Origin: Chryseolinea lacunae
GTDB lineage: Bacteria; Bacteroidota; Bacteroidia; Cytophagales; Cyclobacteriaceae
Assembly: GCF_016735595.1 (NCBI RefSeq)
Contig: NZ_JAERRB010000009.1
Span: forward strand, 186,001-250,000
Length of the DNA: 64,000 nt
Reading direction: 5' to 3'
Position 1 is the stretch's first letter, and every line of letters begins with the position of its first letter. This document shows, piece by piece, positions 53,790 to 63,088 of this stretch. The notes beneath the pieces are model-generated. The model was given only the letters and a program-made list of their open reading frames with translations. It did not search any database and was not told the DNA's origin. The position numbers and the translations under genes were made by a program.

Positions 53790-56150
53790 TCAATCTTTGC
53801 CATCTTGCATTTCACTGTCGAACAATGCGGCGGTGTATGGAGCAACGTCATACGCATACTGATCGGCGATCTGCTCCAGCTTGTCGTTTACTTTAAATTC
53901 AATGTCAATTGTCAACCCGGCTTCAGAGGTCAGCGTCAACTCGCCGCCGATCTCCGCGGTGAGGCCATGAATCAGTTGCAGGCCCAACCCCTGGTGTTTG
54001 TTTTTTCGATCAAAATTTGGCGGCAGTCCTATGCCGTTGTCTGCAATGACGAGTCGCACACGGTTTTCATGCTTCTTCATGCGCACCGAAATTCTATCCT
54101 TTCCGGGAGTTGGGAAGGCATATTTTAAGGAATTAGTGATGGCCTCGTTCAGCATCAGTCCGATGGGAATAGACTGGCCGATGCCGAGGGAAATCTCATC
54201 GACATCAACCTCAAAAAAAATCTGTTTGGGTCCGTTCAAGCTTCGTTTCAGATGATCGAGCAACTCGATGACGTAGGGCCCCATGGCAATGGAAGAATTG
54301 CTTTCGGATTGATACAGCTTCTGATGAATAAGCGACATGGAGTGAATCCTGCTTTGACTATCCTGGATTGCCGACAAGGCCTCGCGATTCTTTATATAAA
54401 ACGACTGCGACTCCAGCAGGCTTACGATGGTGTGCAGGTTATTTTTGATGCGGTGATGCACTTCTTTCACCAGCCATTCCTTCTCGCCAATCACCCGCTG
54501 CAAAATCAGGTTTTTCTTATCAATTTCATCCTTCTGAACCTGAAGGTCTTCACCGATTTGTTTCCTTTTCCGGTAGAGTGTAAAGACCAGGATAAGAACA
54601 CAAAACAAAATCAACGCACCACCAATGATGATGTTGCGTGCAAACCTGGATTCAACAAGCTGAATATCTTTGATCTGTGCATCCTTGGTGAGCAAGGCAA
54701 TGGACTGCTCCTTCTTTTCAGATTCATAGGAAATTTTCAGTTCGGCTATTTCTTTTAGTTTCGTCTGCCCCAGCAGGGAATCGCTCAGCAGTTTAAATTT
54801 TGTAAAATTGATCAACGCTGCTTCAAATTTCCCTTCTGCCGAATCGATCCGGTGCATAACGTAATAGCTGTCGCGAAGCGCTGGTTTTTCCTTTCGAACA
54901 ACCGGTTGGTAGAGCGCCAGATATTTCCGAGCCTCCACATATTGACGAGAGTCGACCAGGAAATCAATAACATCCCTGACCAACGTTTTTGAGGCTGCCA
55001 AATCTCTCGTCTTTATTCTCTTTACCACCTGGTCGCAATATTTCTGGGCCATGGCATAGTCTTTCATCCGGGCGTAGGCTATCATGCGCTCGTTGAGAAT
55101 GATGACGTACATATGCTCACCAACAACCATCGGATGCTCTTTAACAATCCGATCCATAAGCTGTATTGACTGGCTTGGGCTTTTGATAACAATTATCTTA
55201 CACGCATTGGTGACGGCATAGATAAGATCCTCTGCGTTCGTGCGGTCAAGCTTTTCAAAAACCTGTAGCGCGTTCTGATAATACTTCAGTGCCAGATCCA
55301 GATCATCGACTCGTTTATAGTAAAGTCCTAAAAAAAGATTTACCCATCCGAATGATTCTGATTCCTTATTCTCCTTTTCGGCCAGGTCATAGGCCACCAA
55401 CAGCAGCTCAAGACTTTTCTTGTAATTCCCCTGGTATAAAAAAATATTACCCAACAACGAATAGGGATCAGACAGCCCTTTTCTGTGGCCTCCTTGCATG
55501 ACTTCGATACTTTTATAATACCTCTCCACAGCCAGGTCGAGCTTCGACTGTTGATGACAACTTTCGCCCGACTGTCTCCAGGTCTCCGATTCTCTGTTCC
55601 GGTTTCCCGACTGGTGAAAAAAGAATGCGGCCGAATCAAACAACATTATCCTGTAGTCGAAAAAATATGTGCGGCGAGACAGGAGCATGGCCAGTTTGTA
55701 ATAAGTCTCACCGGTCGTTTCGAAATTTTGTTTTGTTTTTACCAACGAAGCGATGCCATCAAACATGCGTTTCAGCGGGTTCAGATCCAACGGCAGGCGT
55801 TCGTCGTCGGCCATGTCATGTTCGGCCATCTTGATCCACACCTGTGCGAGTCCGAGCCGACTTTCCAGCTTGCCGCTGTCGTACTTCAGGTGGATACTCA
55901 CCGAGTCGGCGAAGCGAAAGATAGCGTTGGCACTGTCTTTTGCTGCGGGCAAGGGCAAACGGGAGACATAGTGGTATCCCAGCGTAACGAGCGAATGAAC
56001 TTTACGTTTGTCGTTGTGTTGCGACTGAAGTTTCCTGAACGACTGCTTCCCTTCCGGGTTGGCTCCAGACTGTGCATGTACAAGAAACGGGTCTGCGCAA
56101 AGCGCGACCACCAGTGTTGCCAAAGCACTGAGTCTGGCTAAAGTCCGCAT
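53790..56150 (-). CDS. TPR sensor kinase with HisKA_2 domain
   Basis: A 786-residue protein with a signal peptide (LATLVVALCADPFLVHAQ). The periplasmic part is made of TPR repeats (LAVERYYKSIEVMQGGHRKGLSDPYSLLGNIFLYQGNYKKSLELLLVAYDLA and others) to about residue 470. A transmembrane helix (NIIIGGALILFCVLILVFTLY) leads to a HisKA_2-type dimerisation domain, KEVHHRIKNNLHTIVSLLESQS, with the phosphoacceptor in EVHHRIKNN. The ATPase domain (MLNEAITNSLKYAF, VIADNGIGLPPNF, GLGLQLIHGLTAEIGGEL) completes it. This HisKA_2 architecture typically pairs with LytTR or ANTAR-type regulators. None is near, so the output is unknown. Confidence 0.93.
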   Translation of the reverse strand: MRTLARLSALATLVVALCADPFLVHAQSGANPEGKQSFRKLQSQHNDKRKVHSLVTLGYHYVSRLPLPAAKDSANAIFRFADSVSIHLKYDSGKLESRLGLAQVWIKMAEHDMADDERLPLDLNPLKRMFDGIASLVKTKQNFETTGETYYKLAMLLSRRTYFFDYRIMLFDSAAFFFHQSGNRNRESETWRQSGESCHQQSKLDLAVERYYKSIEVMQGGHRKGLSDPYSLLGNIFLYQGNYKKSLELLLVAYDLAEKENKESESFGWVNLFLGLYYKRVDDLDLALKYYQNALQVFEKLDRTNAEDLIYAVTNACKIIVIKSPSQSIQLMDRIVKEHPMVVGEHMYVIILNERMIAYARMKDYAMAQKYCDQVVKRIKTRDLAASKTLVRDVIDFLVDSRQYVEARKYLALYQPVVRKEKPALRDSYYVMHRIDSAEGKFEAALINFTKFKLLSDSLLGQTKLKEIAELKISYESEKKEQSIALLTKDAQIKDIQLVESRFARNIIIGGALILFCVLILVFTLYRKRKQIGEDLQVQKDEIDKKNLILQRVIGEKEWLVKEVHHRIKNNLHTIVSLLESQSFYIKNREALSAIQDSQSRIHSMSLIHQKLYQSESNSSIAMGPYVIELLDHLKRSLNGPKQIFFEVDVDEISLGIGQSIPIGLMLNEAITNSLKYAFPTPGKDRISVRMKKHENRVRLVIADNGIGLPPNFDRKNKHQGLGLQLIHGLTAEIGGELTLTSEAGLTIDIEFKVNDKLEQIADQYAYDVAPYTAALFDSEMQDGKD

Positions 56151-56432
56151 GACGGTGTCAGGTTAGTACTACTTTGGTGTTGACAAACAATTGCGCGAGG
56201 CTGCATATCAGTTTTTATCTTCCGGATGCTAAGCGCATGTTCAATCTAGAAATAATTTCCGACGACCATTCTATTTCAACAACACATATTTTGCCGGGCA
56301 ACACAATACGACATCTATCCTTCAAAAAGCACGATTCAACCATCGTTATTGCCCACATTAAAACGCATAAAGCTGTCCCCGGGGCATCCCTCATTTTTGA
56401 GTTGACTTGCCAACCCCAATCAACGTTTTGAA

Positions 56433-56822
56433 TCAATCCTTTGCCGCCACTACCTCAACTTCCAGTTTCCATTTCTTCTCTAACAACTGGCAGCAGATGA
56501 CGGTGAGCGATGGTTTGTTGTTGCCGAGGTATTTCATTCGCAGTTGCACGTTGGCTTCGTCGAACGACGGATCGGCGAGGTAGGTGCGCACGGATATGAT
56601 GTTTGTGTAGTCCATGGCGGCAGACTTGAGAATGGTGCCGATATGTTTCCAGATGAGCTCGCCTTGCGCTTCGAACGCGTCGGGCATCGATTGTCCGTCT
56701 TCATGATAGCCGTTCAATCCGCTGATGAACAACAGCCGTGCATCGCCTTTCACTTCCACGGCGTGGCTATAGTTGCGATAGGGTGGGAATACACCTTCTG
56801 GTGTGTGTTGAATGATGGGCAT
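56433..56822 (-). CDS. RidA-family (YjgF/YER057c/UK114) protein
   Basis: A 129-residue single-domain protein. It has the family layout: MPIIQHTPEGVFPPYRNYSHAVEVKG, RLLFISGLNGYHEDGQS, FEAQGELIWKHIGTILKSAAMDYTNIISVRTYLADPS (the arginine of the ligand site in SVRTYL) and the final NNKPSLTVICCQLLEKKWKLEVEVVA. RidA proteins hydrolyse reactive 2-aminoacrylate and related enamines; this one is a divergent member, and whether it deaminates or merely binds amino-acid-like ligands cannot be told. It stands alone between the kinase and an unknown lipoprotein gene. Confidence 0.9.
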   Translation of the reverse strand: MPIIQHTPEGVFPPYRNYSHAVEVKGDARLLFISGLNGYHEDGQSMPDAFEAQGELIWKHIGTILKSAAMDYTNIISVRTYLADPSFDEANVQLRMKYLGNNKPSLTVICCQLLEKKWKLEVEVVAAKD

Positions 56823-56862
56823 GGCCGTGTGAGGGTTTTGTGTTTGAAAAGAGAATCTAGTG

Positions 56863-57519
56863 TTAGTTAAGGTTGAGCCCTAGGGTTAAGCCATACCACG
56901 GAATGTTCTGATAAATCCAGATGTCTTTGTCACGATCGGTCAGCGAGTCCCACCCTATGCCAAGACCCACGGTGAGATTGTTGATGCCGATCATGCACGA
57001 CAGGCCACGGCTCAACACCAGTCCGTTGTATTCGTCGAGTGTCTGATTGTTGGTGGTCCACGGCGTAACGGCCGTTGATCCTAAACCAAGAAAACCACCG
57101 ACGGTCAGGCCGCGGTGGCTGAAGGTTTTTTTTGTTCCAAACGGACTTTGTTTATAGCGGATGCGAAAGCGGTCGAGCCGGTAGCCGAAGTAGGCATTGC
57201 CGTTAAACTCCGTGGTCAGTTGGCGGGGAAGATTTGCTGTGGCCGTTCTGTACTTGAAAGGCACGGTCATCACATCGATGTCGAAGCTGGGTTTCACAAA
57301 GATCTGATCCTTGGACGGGTCTGGCACCATCGGTGTTTTTGACGATGCCGCCAAATGAATTCGGGTTGAATCATCCTGAACATAGATCTGTGCCCGTTGA
57401 TATTTGCCTCCGGTTTGTTTGAATCGATAGGTGCCATCGCTCAACTGGTATTTGGGAGCATCTTTGAAGGTGCTGCAGGCACTCAGGGAAACAACGAGCA
57501 ACAGAAGCCCTCTGGTCAT
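56863..57519 (-). CDS. Putative outer-membrane-associated lipoprotein of unknown function
   Basis: A 218-residue protein from the Met at 57519 (an ATG nine bases earlier is also possible). The signal peptide MTRGLLLLVVSLSACSTF contains a lipobox cysteine. The mature part begins with a strand-rich SDGTYRFKQTGGKYQRAQIYVQDDSTRIHL, and alternates beta strands with glycine-rich turns (GLTVGGFLGLGSTAV, LTVGLGIGWDSLTDRD) to end WYGLTLGLNLN. This suggests a partial barrel or membrane-associated beta sheet. I do not recognise a family. It is followed at 41 bases by the RidA gene. Confidence 0.7.
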   Translation of the reverse strand: MTRGLLLLVVSLSACSTFKDAPKYQLSDGTYRFKQTGGKYQRAQIYVQDDSTRIHLAASSKTPMVPDPSKDQIFVKPSFDIDVMTVPFKYRTATANLPRQLTTEFNGNAYFGYRLDRFRIRYKQSPFGTKKTFSHRGLTVGGFLGLGSTAVTPWTTNNQTLDEYNGLVLSRGLSCMIGINNLTVGLGIGWDSLTDRDKDIWIYQNIPWYGLTLGLNLN

Positions 57520-57689
57520 AACGCGCATAGGTCGGTCAAAATTAAGTACGCCGAAAATAGGGATTAATTGAATGGGTTTTAACGGGACAAATGTAATTCA
57601 GGTGCATGAGCACGCTGCTGGTTGATACGAAGTAAATGAACAATGAAGAATGTGAGCCTATACGTTAACGTCATGCTCACATTGAACCG

Positions 57690-58976
57690 TCAGCTTCCCG
57701 GTTCACCCTTCATCAACGTGCGCGATGCCAGCAAGGCCGCGATGCTGATGGCCGCGCCAAACGACAAATAATATCCCACATAAGAAAGACCATAGCTTGT
57801 GGCCAGCGTGGTGGCCAAATAGGGCGTGAGCGATGCGCCCAGAATGCCCGCCAGTGTGAAGCACAACGATGCTCCCGTGTAGCGAACTTCTGCTGGGAAA
57901 ATCTCTGCCAACGCAGTCCCTACCGGCCCGTAGTTCAACCCCATCAGCAACATGCCGGTCGACTGAAACACCACCGTAACCAGGAGGCTGCCCGTGCTGA
58001 AGAAGGGCGCGAGAAACAAACCAAAGACAAAGATGCCAATGCTCGACACCATGAGCATGGTGCGCCTGCCCCTGCGATCGGCAATGACGGCCGACACCGG
58101 AATGCCCAACGCAAAAAACAACATGGAAATCATCTGGGCAATCAAAAAGCTTTCGCGGGGATAGTGCAACGCCGACGTTCCCCAGCTTAAGGTGAAAACC
58201 GTCATGATATAAAACACCAGGAAGGTGGTGATCGTGGCCACCGTTCCCAGGAAGACGGCTTTGGTGTGTCGGGCAAAGACGGCGATGACCGGAACTTTTA
58301 CGCGTTCCTTGTTATCCATAACCTTCAGAAAGTCGGGCGTCTCCGTTATTTTCAGACGTATGTAGAGCCCAACCCAAACAAGCAACGCACTGGCTATAAA
58401 TGGAATTCGCCAGCCATACGACAGGAACTGCTCGTCGCTCATGGTTTTGCTAAGAATAAAAAATGTTCCGCTCGACAACAGGAACCCGATGGGCGCACCC
58501 AACTGCGGGAACATGCCATACCACGCCTTCTTATTCTTCGGCGCATTCTCCGTGGCCAGCAACACAGCACCACCCCACTCACCACCCAGCCCCAACCCCT
58601 GACCAAACCGAAACACCGCCAACAAGATTGGCGCCACAATGCCGATGGAATGATAGGACGGCAAAAGCCCGATGGCCACCGTTGACGGTCCCATCGTCAT
58701 GAGCGCCGCCACGAGCGTAGCCTTACGTCCCTTCCGGTCGCCAAAGTGCCCGAAGAGCGCAGCGCCCAGAGGCCGGGCAAAAAAGGCCAACGCGAATGTT
58801 GCCAATGATGCCAGCGTTGCCGCAATGGGGTCGCCCGCCGGAAAGAACAGCGTAGGGAAAACCAATACGGCTGCGGTGGCATAGATATAGAAATCAAAAA
58901 ATTCGATGGTGGTTCCAATCAGGCTGGCGGCGAGTATCCGTGACACGGGGTTTGCTGCGCTTGGGGTTTGAGTCAT
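57690..58976 (-). CDS. MFS transporter of the metabolite:H+ symporter (MHS) group
   Basis: A 428-residue transporter with 12 predicted transmembrane helices. The start ASLIGTTIEFFDFYIYATAAVLVFPTLFF is characteristic of the MHS branch (ShiA, ProP, KgtP relatives). The loop motif GHFGDRKGRK between helices 2 and 3 and GQGLGLGGEWGGAVLLATENAP confirm the family. MHS carriers bring in dicarboxylates, shikimate or betaines with protons; I cannot tell which. It is preceded by a 237-base non-coding stretch (58977-59213) and has no catabolic neighbour. Confidence 0.94.
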   Translation of the reverse strand: MTQTPSAANPVSRILAASLIGTTIEFFDFYIYATAAVLVFPTLFFPAGDPIAATLASLATFALAFFARPLGAALFGHFGDRKGRKATLVAALMTMGPSTVAIGLLPSYHSIGIVAPILLAVFRFGQGLGLGGEWGGAVLLATENAPKNKKAWYGMFPQLGAPIGFLLSSGTFFILSKTMSDEQFLSYGWRIPFIASALLVWVGLYIRLKITETPDFLKVMDNKERVKVPVIAVFARHTKAVFLGTVATITTFLVFYIMTVFTLSWGTSALHYPRESFLIAQMISMLFFALGIPVSAVIADRRGRRTMLMVSSIGIFVFGLFLAPFFSTGSLLVTVVFQSTGMLLMGLNYGPVGTALAEIFPAEVRYTGASLCFTLAGILGASLTPYLATTLATSYGLSYVGYYLSFGAAISIAALLASRTLMKGEPGS

Positions 58977-59213
58977 AGGGACAGGTAGTGTTATGCTACT
59001 TGCAAGATCATACTTTTACGGAATAATTTTAAGGGGAAGGGGGATGAAATTCGTGTGGGTTTCTGGAAGGTAGGGAACCGTGCCCTTGGGGTGTCACCTT
59101 CCCACGATAATTGTTACTTTCGAGCGTAGCTTCACAGGGGAATTTTACGGTCAAGGCACTTCTATTTGTTTCCATCCGAAGTTCATTGTTTACCTCACCG
59201 TGAATTGGTCCAA

Positions 59214-59974
59214 TCATTGGTGGCTAAATTCTTCTTTAACTTTCATTGGTACCACTGAAACATTATCAATGTAGTAATAGCAGGCGTTCTCAAAAGTATT
59301 GGTCTTTCTTAATCTATTTTTTTCTACGATACTTTGAAACCCTCGTTTCGATAAATCGCTTTTAAAAAAACCAACGGTCAAATATTCTTCCTTTCCTTTA
59401 GATAAATATTGAAATTCAACCTTATGCCAGTTCACCGTATCCATTGCATCCACTTTGCCAACTTTTTCAGAGAGCATATGTTCACCAATTAACACATCCT
59501 CCATTCCATCATAATATTTAAGAGTCTTTTCCCTGGATAAGTTCACACTAAAATGATCTGTATAGAATACAGAACTATCTGCCATGCTATAGTAAAAAGA
59601 TATTAAATACTTTCTGTTGGCTTCTAAAGGCTCGCGAAATTTCGTATGCAAATATTCCCTATTAAAATATCCATTAGAGCGGTCCTTTTTTTCGTGATAA
59701 AATAAAAACAGCCCTGCATAAGCGTTACCAATACCAAAGGGTTGTTGAAAACCACTTTTATTGAATGGAACTCTGGTGAGGTTTTTCCTTTTACAGCAGG
59801 CATTGTAGTAATCTGTACTTCCAACTTGCTGAAACCATCCGATTGAAAAATCAATTTCTCCATCGTCACAATTGCACTTAGAGTATTCCTCAAAGCTGCC
59901 ATTCACCACAAGGTCTTGGCCAAATCCTAAACCTAGGTTAAAGGAAAAAAAAAAATTAACCAGAGTACTTTCAT
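59214..59974 (-). CDS. Exported protein of unknown function, split by a frameshift at a homopolymer
   Basis: The long frame (59214-59909) reads VNGSFEEYSKCNCDDGEIDFSIGW, a start typical of secreted Bacteroidota proteins with a jelly-roll domain. It continues with aromatic strands to VSVVPMKVKEEFSHQ, about 231 residues, but has no signal peptide. A signal peptide (MKVLWLIFFFSFNLGLGFGQD) lies directly upstream from the ATG at 59974, in a different frame. The two frames meet at a run of 11 A (59945-59955; T on the coding strand). One more T would join them into one protein of about 253 residues. This is either phase variation or a base missing from the sequence. Low GC. Confidence 0.6.
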
Positions 59975-59977
59975 ATC

Positions 59978-60109
59978 TTATCTATCCACCTTTATAATTT
60001 TCCAGCCAGACCCATGAATTCTAGAGCAATACATTCTTCTAACTTTGCGTTTTATTTTAACCCGTGGAGCCAGTGAATCTACTTGAATTTCTGAATCTTC
60101 ATCCACGCT
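59978..60109 (-). other. In-frame continuation after the stop of the 60110-60586 gene
   Basis: Beyond the TGA at 60110-60112 the same frame stays open for 43 codons, to a TAA at 59978-59980. It encodes a basic segment (SVDEDSEIQVDSLAPRVKIK, then RRMYCSRIHGSGWKIIKVDR). A separate small gene could start at GTG 60106-60104. It ends three bases before the ATG at 59974, so it may be real coding sequence read through or separated by a nonsense change. Evidence is weak. Confidence 0.35.
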
Positions 60110-60586
60110 TCATAAGCTCTGCACAGAAACTGAATTGTGCCCATACGTTTTAATACACTCCAGGATCAGTTCATATTTTTTTGAAGGCCTCATTGTTAGA
60201 TATTTATCTATCAAAAGGTTAAATTCTTCCGTTTGAGTCACCACATTCATCTTAATCGGCGGATTAATCATATCATCTTTTTCTTTTTCAAAATGAATAC
60301 TTCTGACACTTGACCATTCAATAAATATTTCCGCCCGTCTCTTCCTAATCACAAGTCCGTCAGAATTTATCTCTAACGTGGCATTATTGTAAAACCGAGT
60401 AAAATATAAAATAAACACCGACAGAAAAAAGCCAGGAAAAAAGACCGAAAAGGTACGCCCCCATTCCAGTTGGTGAGACAAAATGGATAAGGTGAGCAAA
60501 CAGATCGCAGGTATCGAGTTCATTAAACCACTTAGCTCTCGATCAATCCATGTTCTCCAATAACTAATTTTTACAATTGTTTCCAT
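60110..60586 (-). CDS. Small membrane protein, PH-like fold, function unknown
   Basis: A 158-residue protein. Two transmembrane helices lie at about 22-38 (MNSIPAICLLTLSILS) and 45-65 (TFSVFFPGFFLSVFILYFT). They are followed by a beta-rich domain: ATLEINSDGLVIRKRRAEIFIEWSSVRSIHFEKEKDDM and TQTEEFNLLIDKYLTMRPSKKYELILECIKTYG. This organisation resembles bPH_3/bPH_6-like bacterial PH domains that sit next to membrane anchors. I recognise no specific family. It is in the same low-GC patch as the frameshifted exported gene and on the same strand. Confidence 0.65.
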   Translation of the reverse strand: METIVKISYWRTWIDRELSGLMNSIPAICLLTLSILSHQLEWGRTFSVFFPGFFLSVFILYFTRFYNNATLEINSDGLVIRKRRAEIFIEWSSVRSIHFEKEKDDMINPPIKMNVVTQTEEFNLLIDKYLTMRPSKKYELILECIKTYGHNSVSVQSL

Positions 60587-60889
60587 ATGAGAAAAAGCTT
60601 ATTCAGGTAGCATTTACGATGCTCTGCACCAGTTGTATACTTTTTTTTGGTCATTACGTGTTGCTCGTTACTTATCCTCCAAAGCGGAAGCTCAAAGATA
60701 AACAGTCGTAACTACAGATTGTCGAACTCCTCACGTTTATCATACACTGTAATCAACGCATTTCGTCCTCTTTCAAGGTCGATTCAACCCGTGATTCGGG
60801 AAAATCTCTCAGCCTTTAGCCCTTAGCAAGAAACTGAAAGGACATTGCAGTTTCACAACAGATGTTTGAATAAATAAATCTAATGGCCT
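60587..60889. other. Non-coding stretch of 303 bases
   Basis: No gene is supportable. It separates divergent genes at 60586 and 60890 and must hold both promoters, but I find no exact TAnnTTTG element. A small inverted repeat, CCCG-TGATT-CGGG, lies near 60790. Nothing else recognised. Confidence 0.4.
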
Positions 60890-62725
60890 ATGAAATCTAT
60901 TGAATCAATTAAAAAACGAATCGCTTATTTTTTATTGTTGTCAGCCGCGCTGATGGTCGGTGCGGCCTATATCACATCGTGTAAAAGTGATGACAACGAG
61001 GTTGCTATGCAGCTGCCCGCTATTTTGGCAATTAATCCCACGGAAGGTAACGTAGGCTCTGAAGTTACCATTACGGGATCGAACTTCAGCGCGACATCTG
61101 GTAACAACGCAGTTACTTTTAGCGGTGTGCCTGCAACCGTGCTGAGCGCAACCGAAACGACCCTTGTCGCCAAAGTTCCTGCCAATGCGACTACAGGCCC
61201 CGTTGCAGTGACTGTAAATGGCCATACGGCAACCGGTCCGGAGTTTAAGGTCCTTACAGCAACGGCTCTTGCCATTTCTTCAATCGAGCCAACAAGTGGC
61301 GTTGCAGGTATCGAGGTCACTCTTACCGGAACAGGATTCAGCGGTACGGCAGCCTCCAACGTCGTAAAAATCAACGGTGTGCAGGCCGAAGTAAAAACTG
61401 CTTCAGCAACGCAGCTCGTGATTATCGTGCCCGCATCAGCGACGACTGGCGAAATAACTGTGGCGGTAAACGGCCAATCCACTACCGGCCCCATATTTAC
61501 AATATTGGCAAAGGTTGTCATCACCGACGTTAACCCGAAAACAGGTGCGAAAGGAACGCAGGTTACCATTAGCGGAAGCAACTTCAGTAGTACTCCATCC
61601 AATACTAAAGTGACCTTCAACGGGAAAGCAGCCACAGTGATATCGGCTACCACAACATCGCTTGTTGTCGAAGTGCCAGCAGCAGCGGGCACTGGTAATA
61701 TCAAGGTTGAGTTGGGTGATCAAAAAGCTGATGGACCATCTTTTGATTTCATTTGGACGTATACCGTTAGCACACTGGCTGGTGGTCAATGGGGAGACGC
61801 AGACGGTGTTGGGACTTCGGCCGGTTTCCTTATGCCCTATTCGTTGACACGCGACAATGACGGCAACTTGCTTGTGGGTGAAATGATGGGCCGCATTCGT
61901 AAGGTAACGCTTCAAGGAAATGTAACAACCCTTGCAGGCTCTGTCCGTGGCTATGCTGACGGACCGGTGGCGACGGCTCAATTTAACGAGGTACTGGGCA
62001 TAGCGGTAGACAAGACCGGGAACATCTTTGTTACCGACGCCTATGGTGTCCGTAAAATTGATACGCAAAACCAGGTATCAACCTTCGCTGGCAATTTTGC
62101 CCTTCAGGGCAGTTCCGCCGTTGACGGAAAAGGAAATACGGCACGTTTCCGCGACGCAACCGGACTTAGTGCTGACGTCGCCAACAACTTGTATCTGGCC
62201 GAAGCCAATGCTGTTCGGAAAATTGCGCCGGATGGCACGGTGACGACCCTTGCAGGTTCACTCACCGCGGGGCCATCGATGATTGACGGATCGGTAACCT
62301 TAGCCCGGTTTAATGCCCCTTCCTACCTGGCAACTGCCACTAACGGGGATATCCTTATTCTTGACAACGGCAACGCGAGAATCAGAAAACTAACCAACGG
62401 TCAAGTCACAACATTTGCCGGGATGGCAGGCACGGGCTTTAAGGATGGCACACTGACAGACGCCAAGTTCAGTTCGGCGTTGGGTCATATGACAATAGAT
62501 AAGAGCGAAAATATATACATCGTAGATGGAAATTGTATCCGTAAAATAACCCCCGACGGCAAGGTATCGACCGTAGCTGGACTACAGTCGGAAGCGAATT
62601 TTGTTGACGGCGTGGGAAGTACCGCTAGGTTTAGTATGCCGATGGGAATAGTAACAGATGCTAATGGTAACGTATACGTTGCGGACGCAAACAATAATGC
62701 GATTCGAAAAATCATTATTGATTGA
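60890..62725 (+). CDS. IPT/TIG-domain lipoprotein with NHL repeats
   Basis: A 611-residue lipoprotein: signal peptide AYFLLLSAALMVGAAYITSC with lipobox. Three IPT/TIG (Ig-like) domains follow at about 43-125, 128-208 and 210-286, each with GxEVTITGSNFS-type strands (GSEVTITGSNFSATSGNN, GIEVTLTGTGFSG, GTQVTISGSNFSS). The rest is NHL repeats, a six-bladed propeller: STLAGGQWGDADGVGTSAGFLMPYSLTRD, GNIFVTDAYGVRKID, NLYLAEANAVRKIAPDG, NIYIVDGNCIRKITPDG and NVYVADANNNAIRKI. Such Bacteroidota surface proteins usually bind polysaccharide or protein ligands; no catalytic residues are visible. A strong terminator follows. Confidence 0.93.
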   Translation: MKSIESIKKRIAYFLLLSAALMVGAAYITSCKSDDNEVAMQLPAILAINPTEGNVGSEVTITGSNFSATSGNNAVTFSGVPATVLSATETTLVAKVPANATTGPVAVTVNGHTATGPEFKVLTATALAISSIEPTSGVAGIEVTLTGTGFSGTAASNVVKINGVQAEVKTASATQLVIIVPASATTGEITVAVNGQSTTGPIFTILAKVVITDVNPKTGAKGTQVTISGSNFSSTPSNTKVTFNGKAATVISATTTSLVVEVPAAAGTGNIKVELGDQKADGPSFDFIWTYTVSTLAGGQWGDADGVGTSAGFLMPYSLTRDNDGNLLVGEMMGRIRKVTLQGNVTTLAGSVRGYADGPVATAQFNEVLGIAVDKTGNIFVTDAYGVRKIDTQNQVSTFAGNFALQGSSAVDGKGNTARFRDATGLSADVANNLYLAEANAVRKIAPDGTVTTLAGSLTAGPSMIDGSVTLARFNAPSYLATATNGDILILDNGNARIRKLTNGQVTTFAGMAGTGFKDGTLTDAKFSSALGHMTIDKSENIYIVDGNCIRKITPDGKVSTVAGLQSEANFVDGVGSTARFSMPMGIVTDANGNVYVADANNNAIRKIIID

Positions 62726-62757
62726 TTGATACGTATTGGTTGCAACGTTAAAAAAAC

Positions 62758-62793
62758 AAAGGAGGCAGCCTGGATATAAGGGCTGCCTCCTTT
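62758..62793. terminator. Intrinsic terminator
   Basis: A perfect 13-bp stem, AAAGGAGGCAGCC (62758-62770) with GGCTGCCTCCTTT (62781-62793), loop of ten bases, with A-runs before and T-richness after. Terminates the IPT/NHL transcript. Confidence 0.85.
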
Positions 62794-63088
62794 ACTTTAT
62801 TACGAACAAAGTATAATTCGACAAAGAGCTCCTAAGTAAATGTGAATAAATGATGACATCGCATCGTAAAAAAACTCACGCCGTTCCCGATGACAACAAG
62901 TGCAGCAAGGCTCCGTGGAGAATCCGAAGTGGCTGACCATTTTTTTCCGTTTTGCCCTGACCATCAATTTTTAGACCTCGTGACAATCCAATTCCGCTAC
63001 CATTTGACCAGAAATGAGTCTAGCAATCACTTTAGCTGGTCACGCTCCTCCTGAAACAAAGTGGTCGATGGGGTCTGAATTTCCAGTC
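62794..63088. other. Non-coding stretch of about 295 bases
   Basis: Lies between the terminator and the convergent barrel gene. No gene or notable repeat was seen. Confidence 0.4.
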
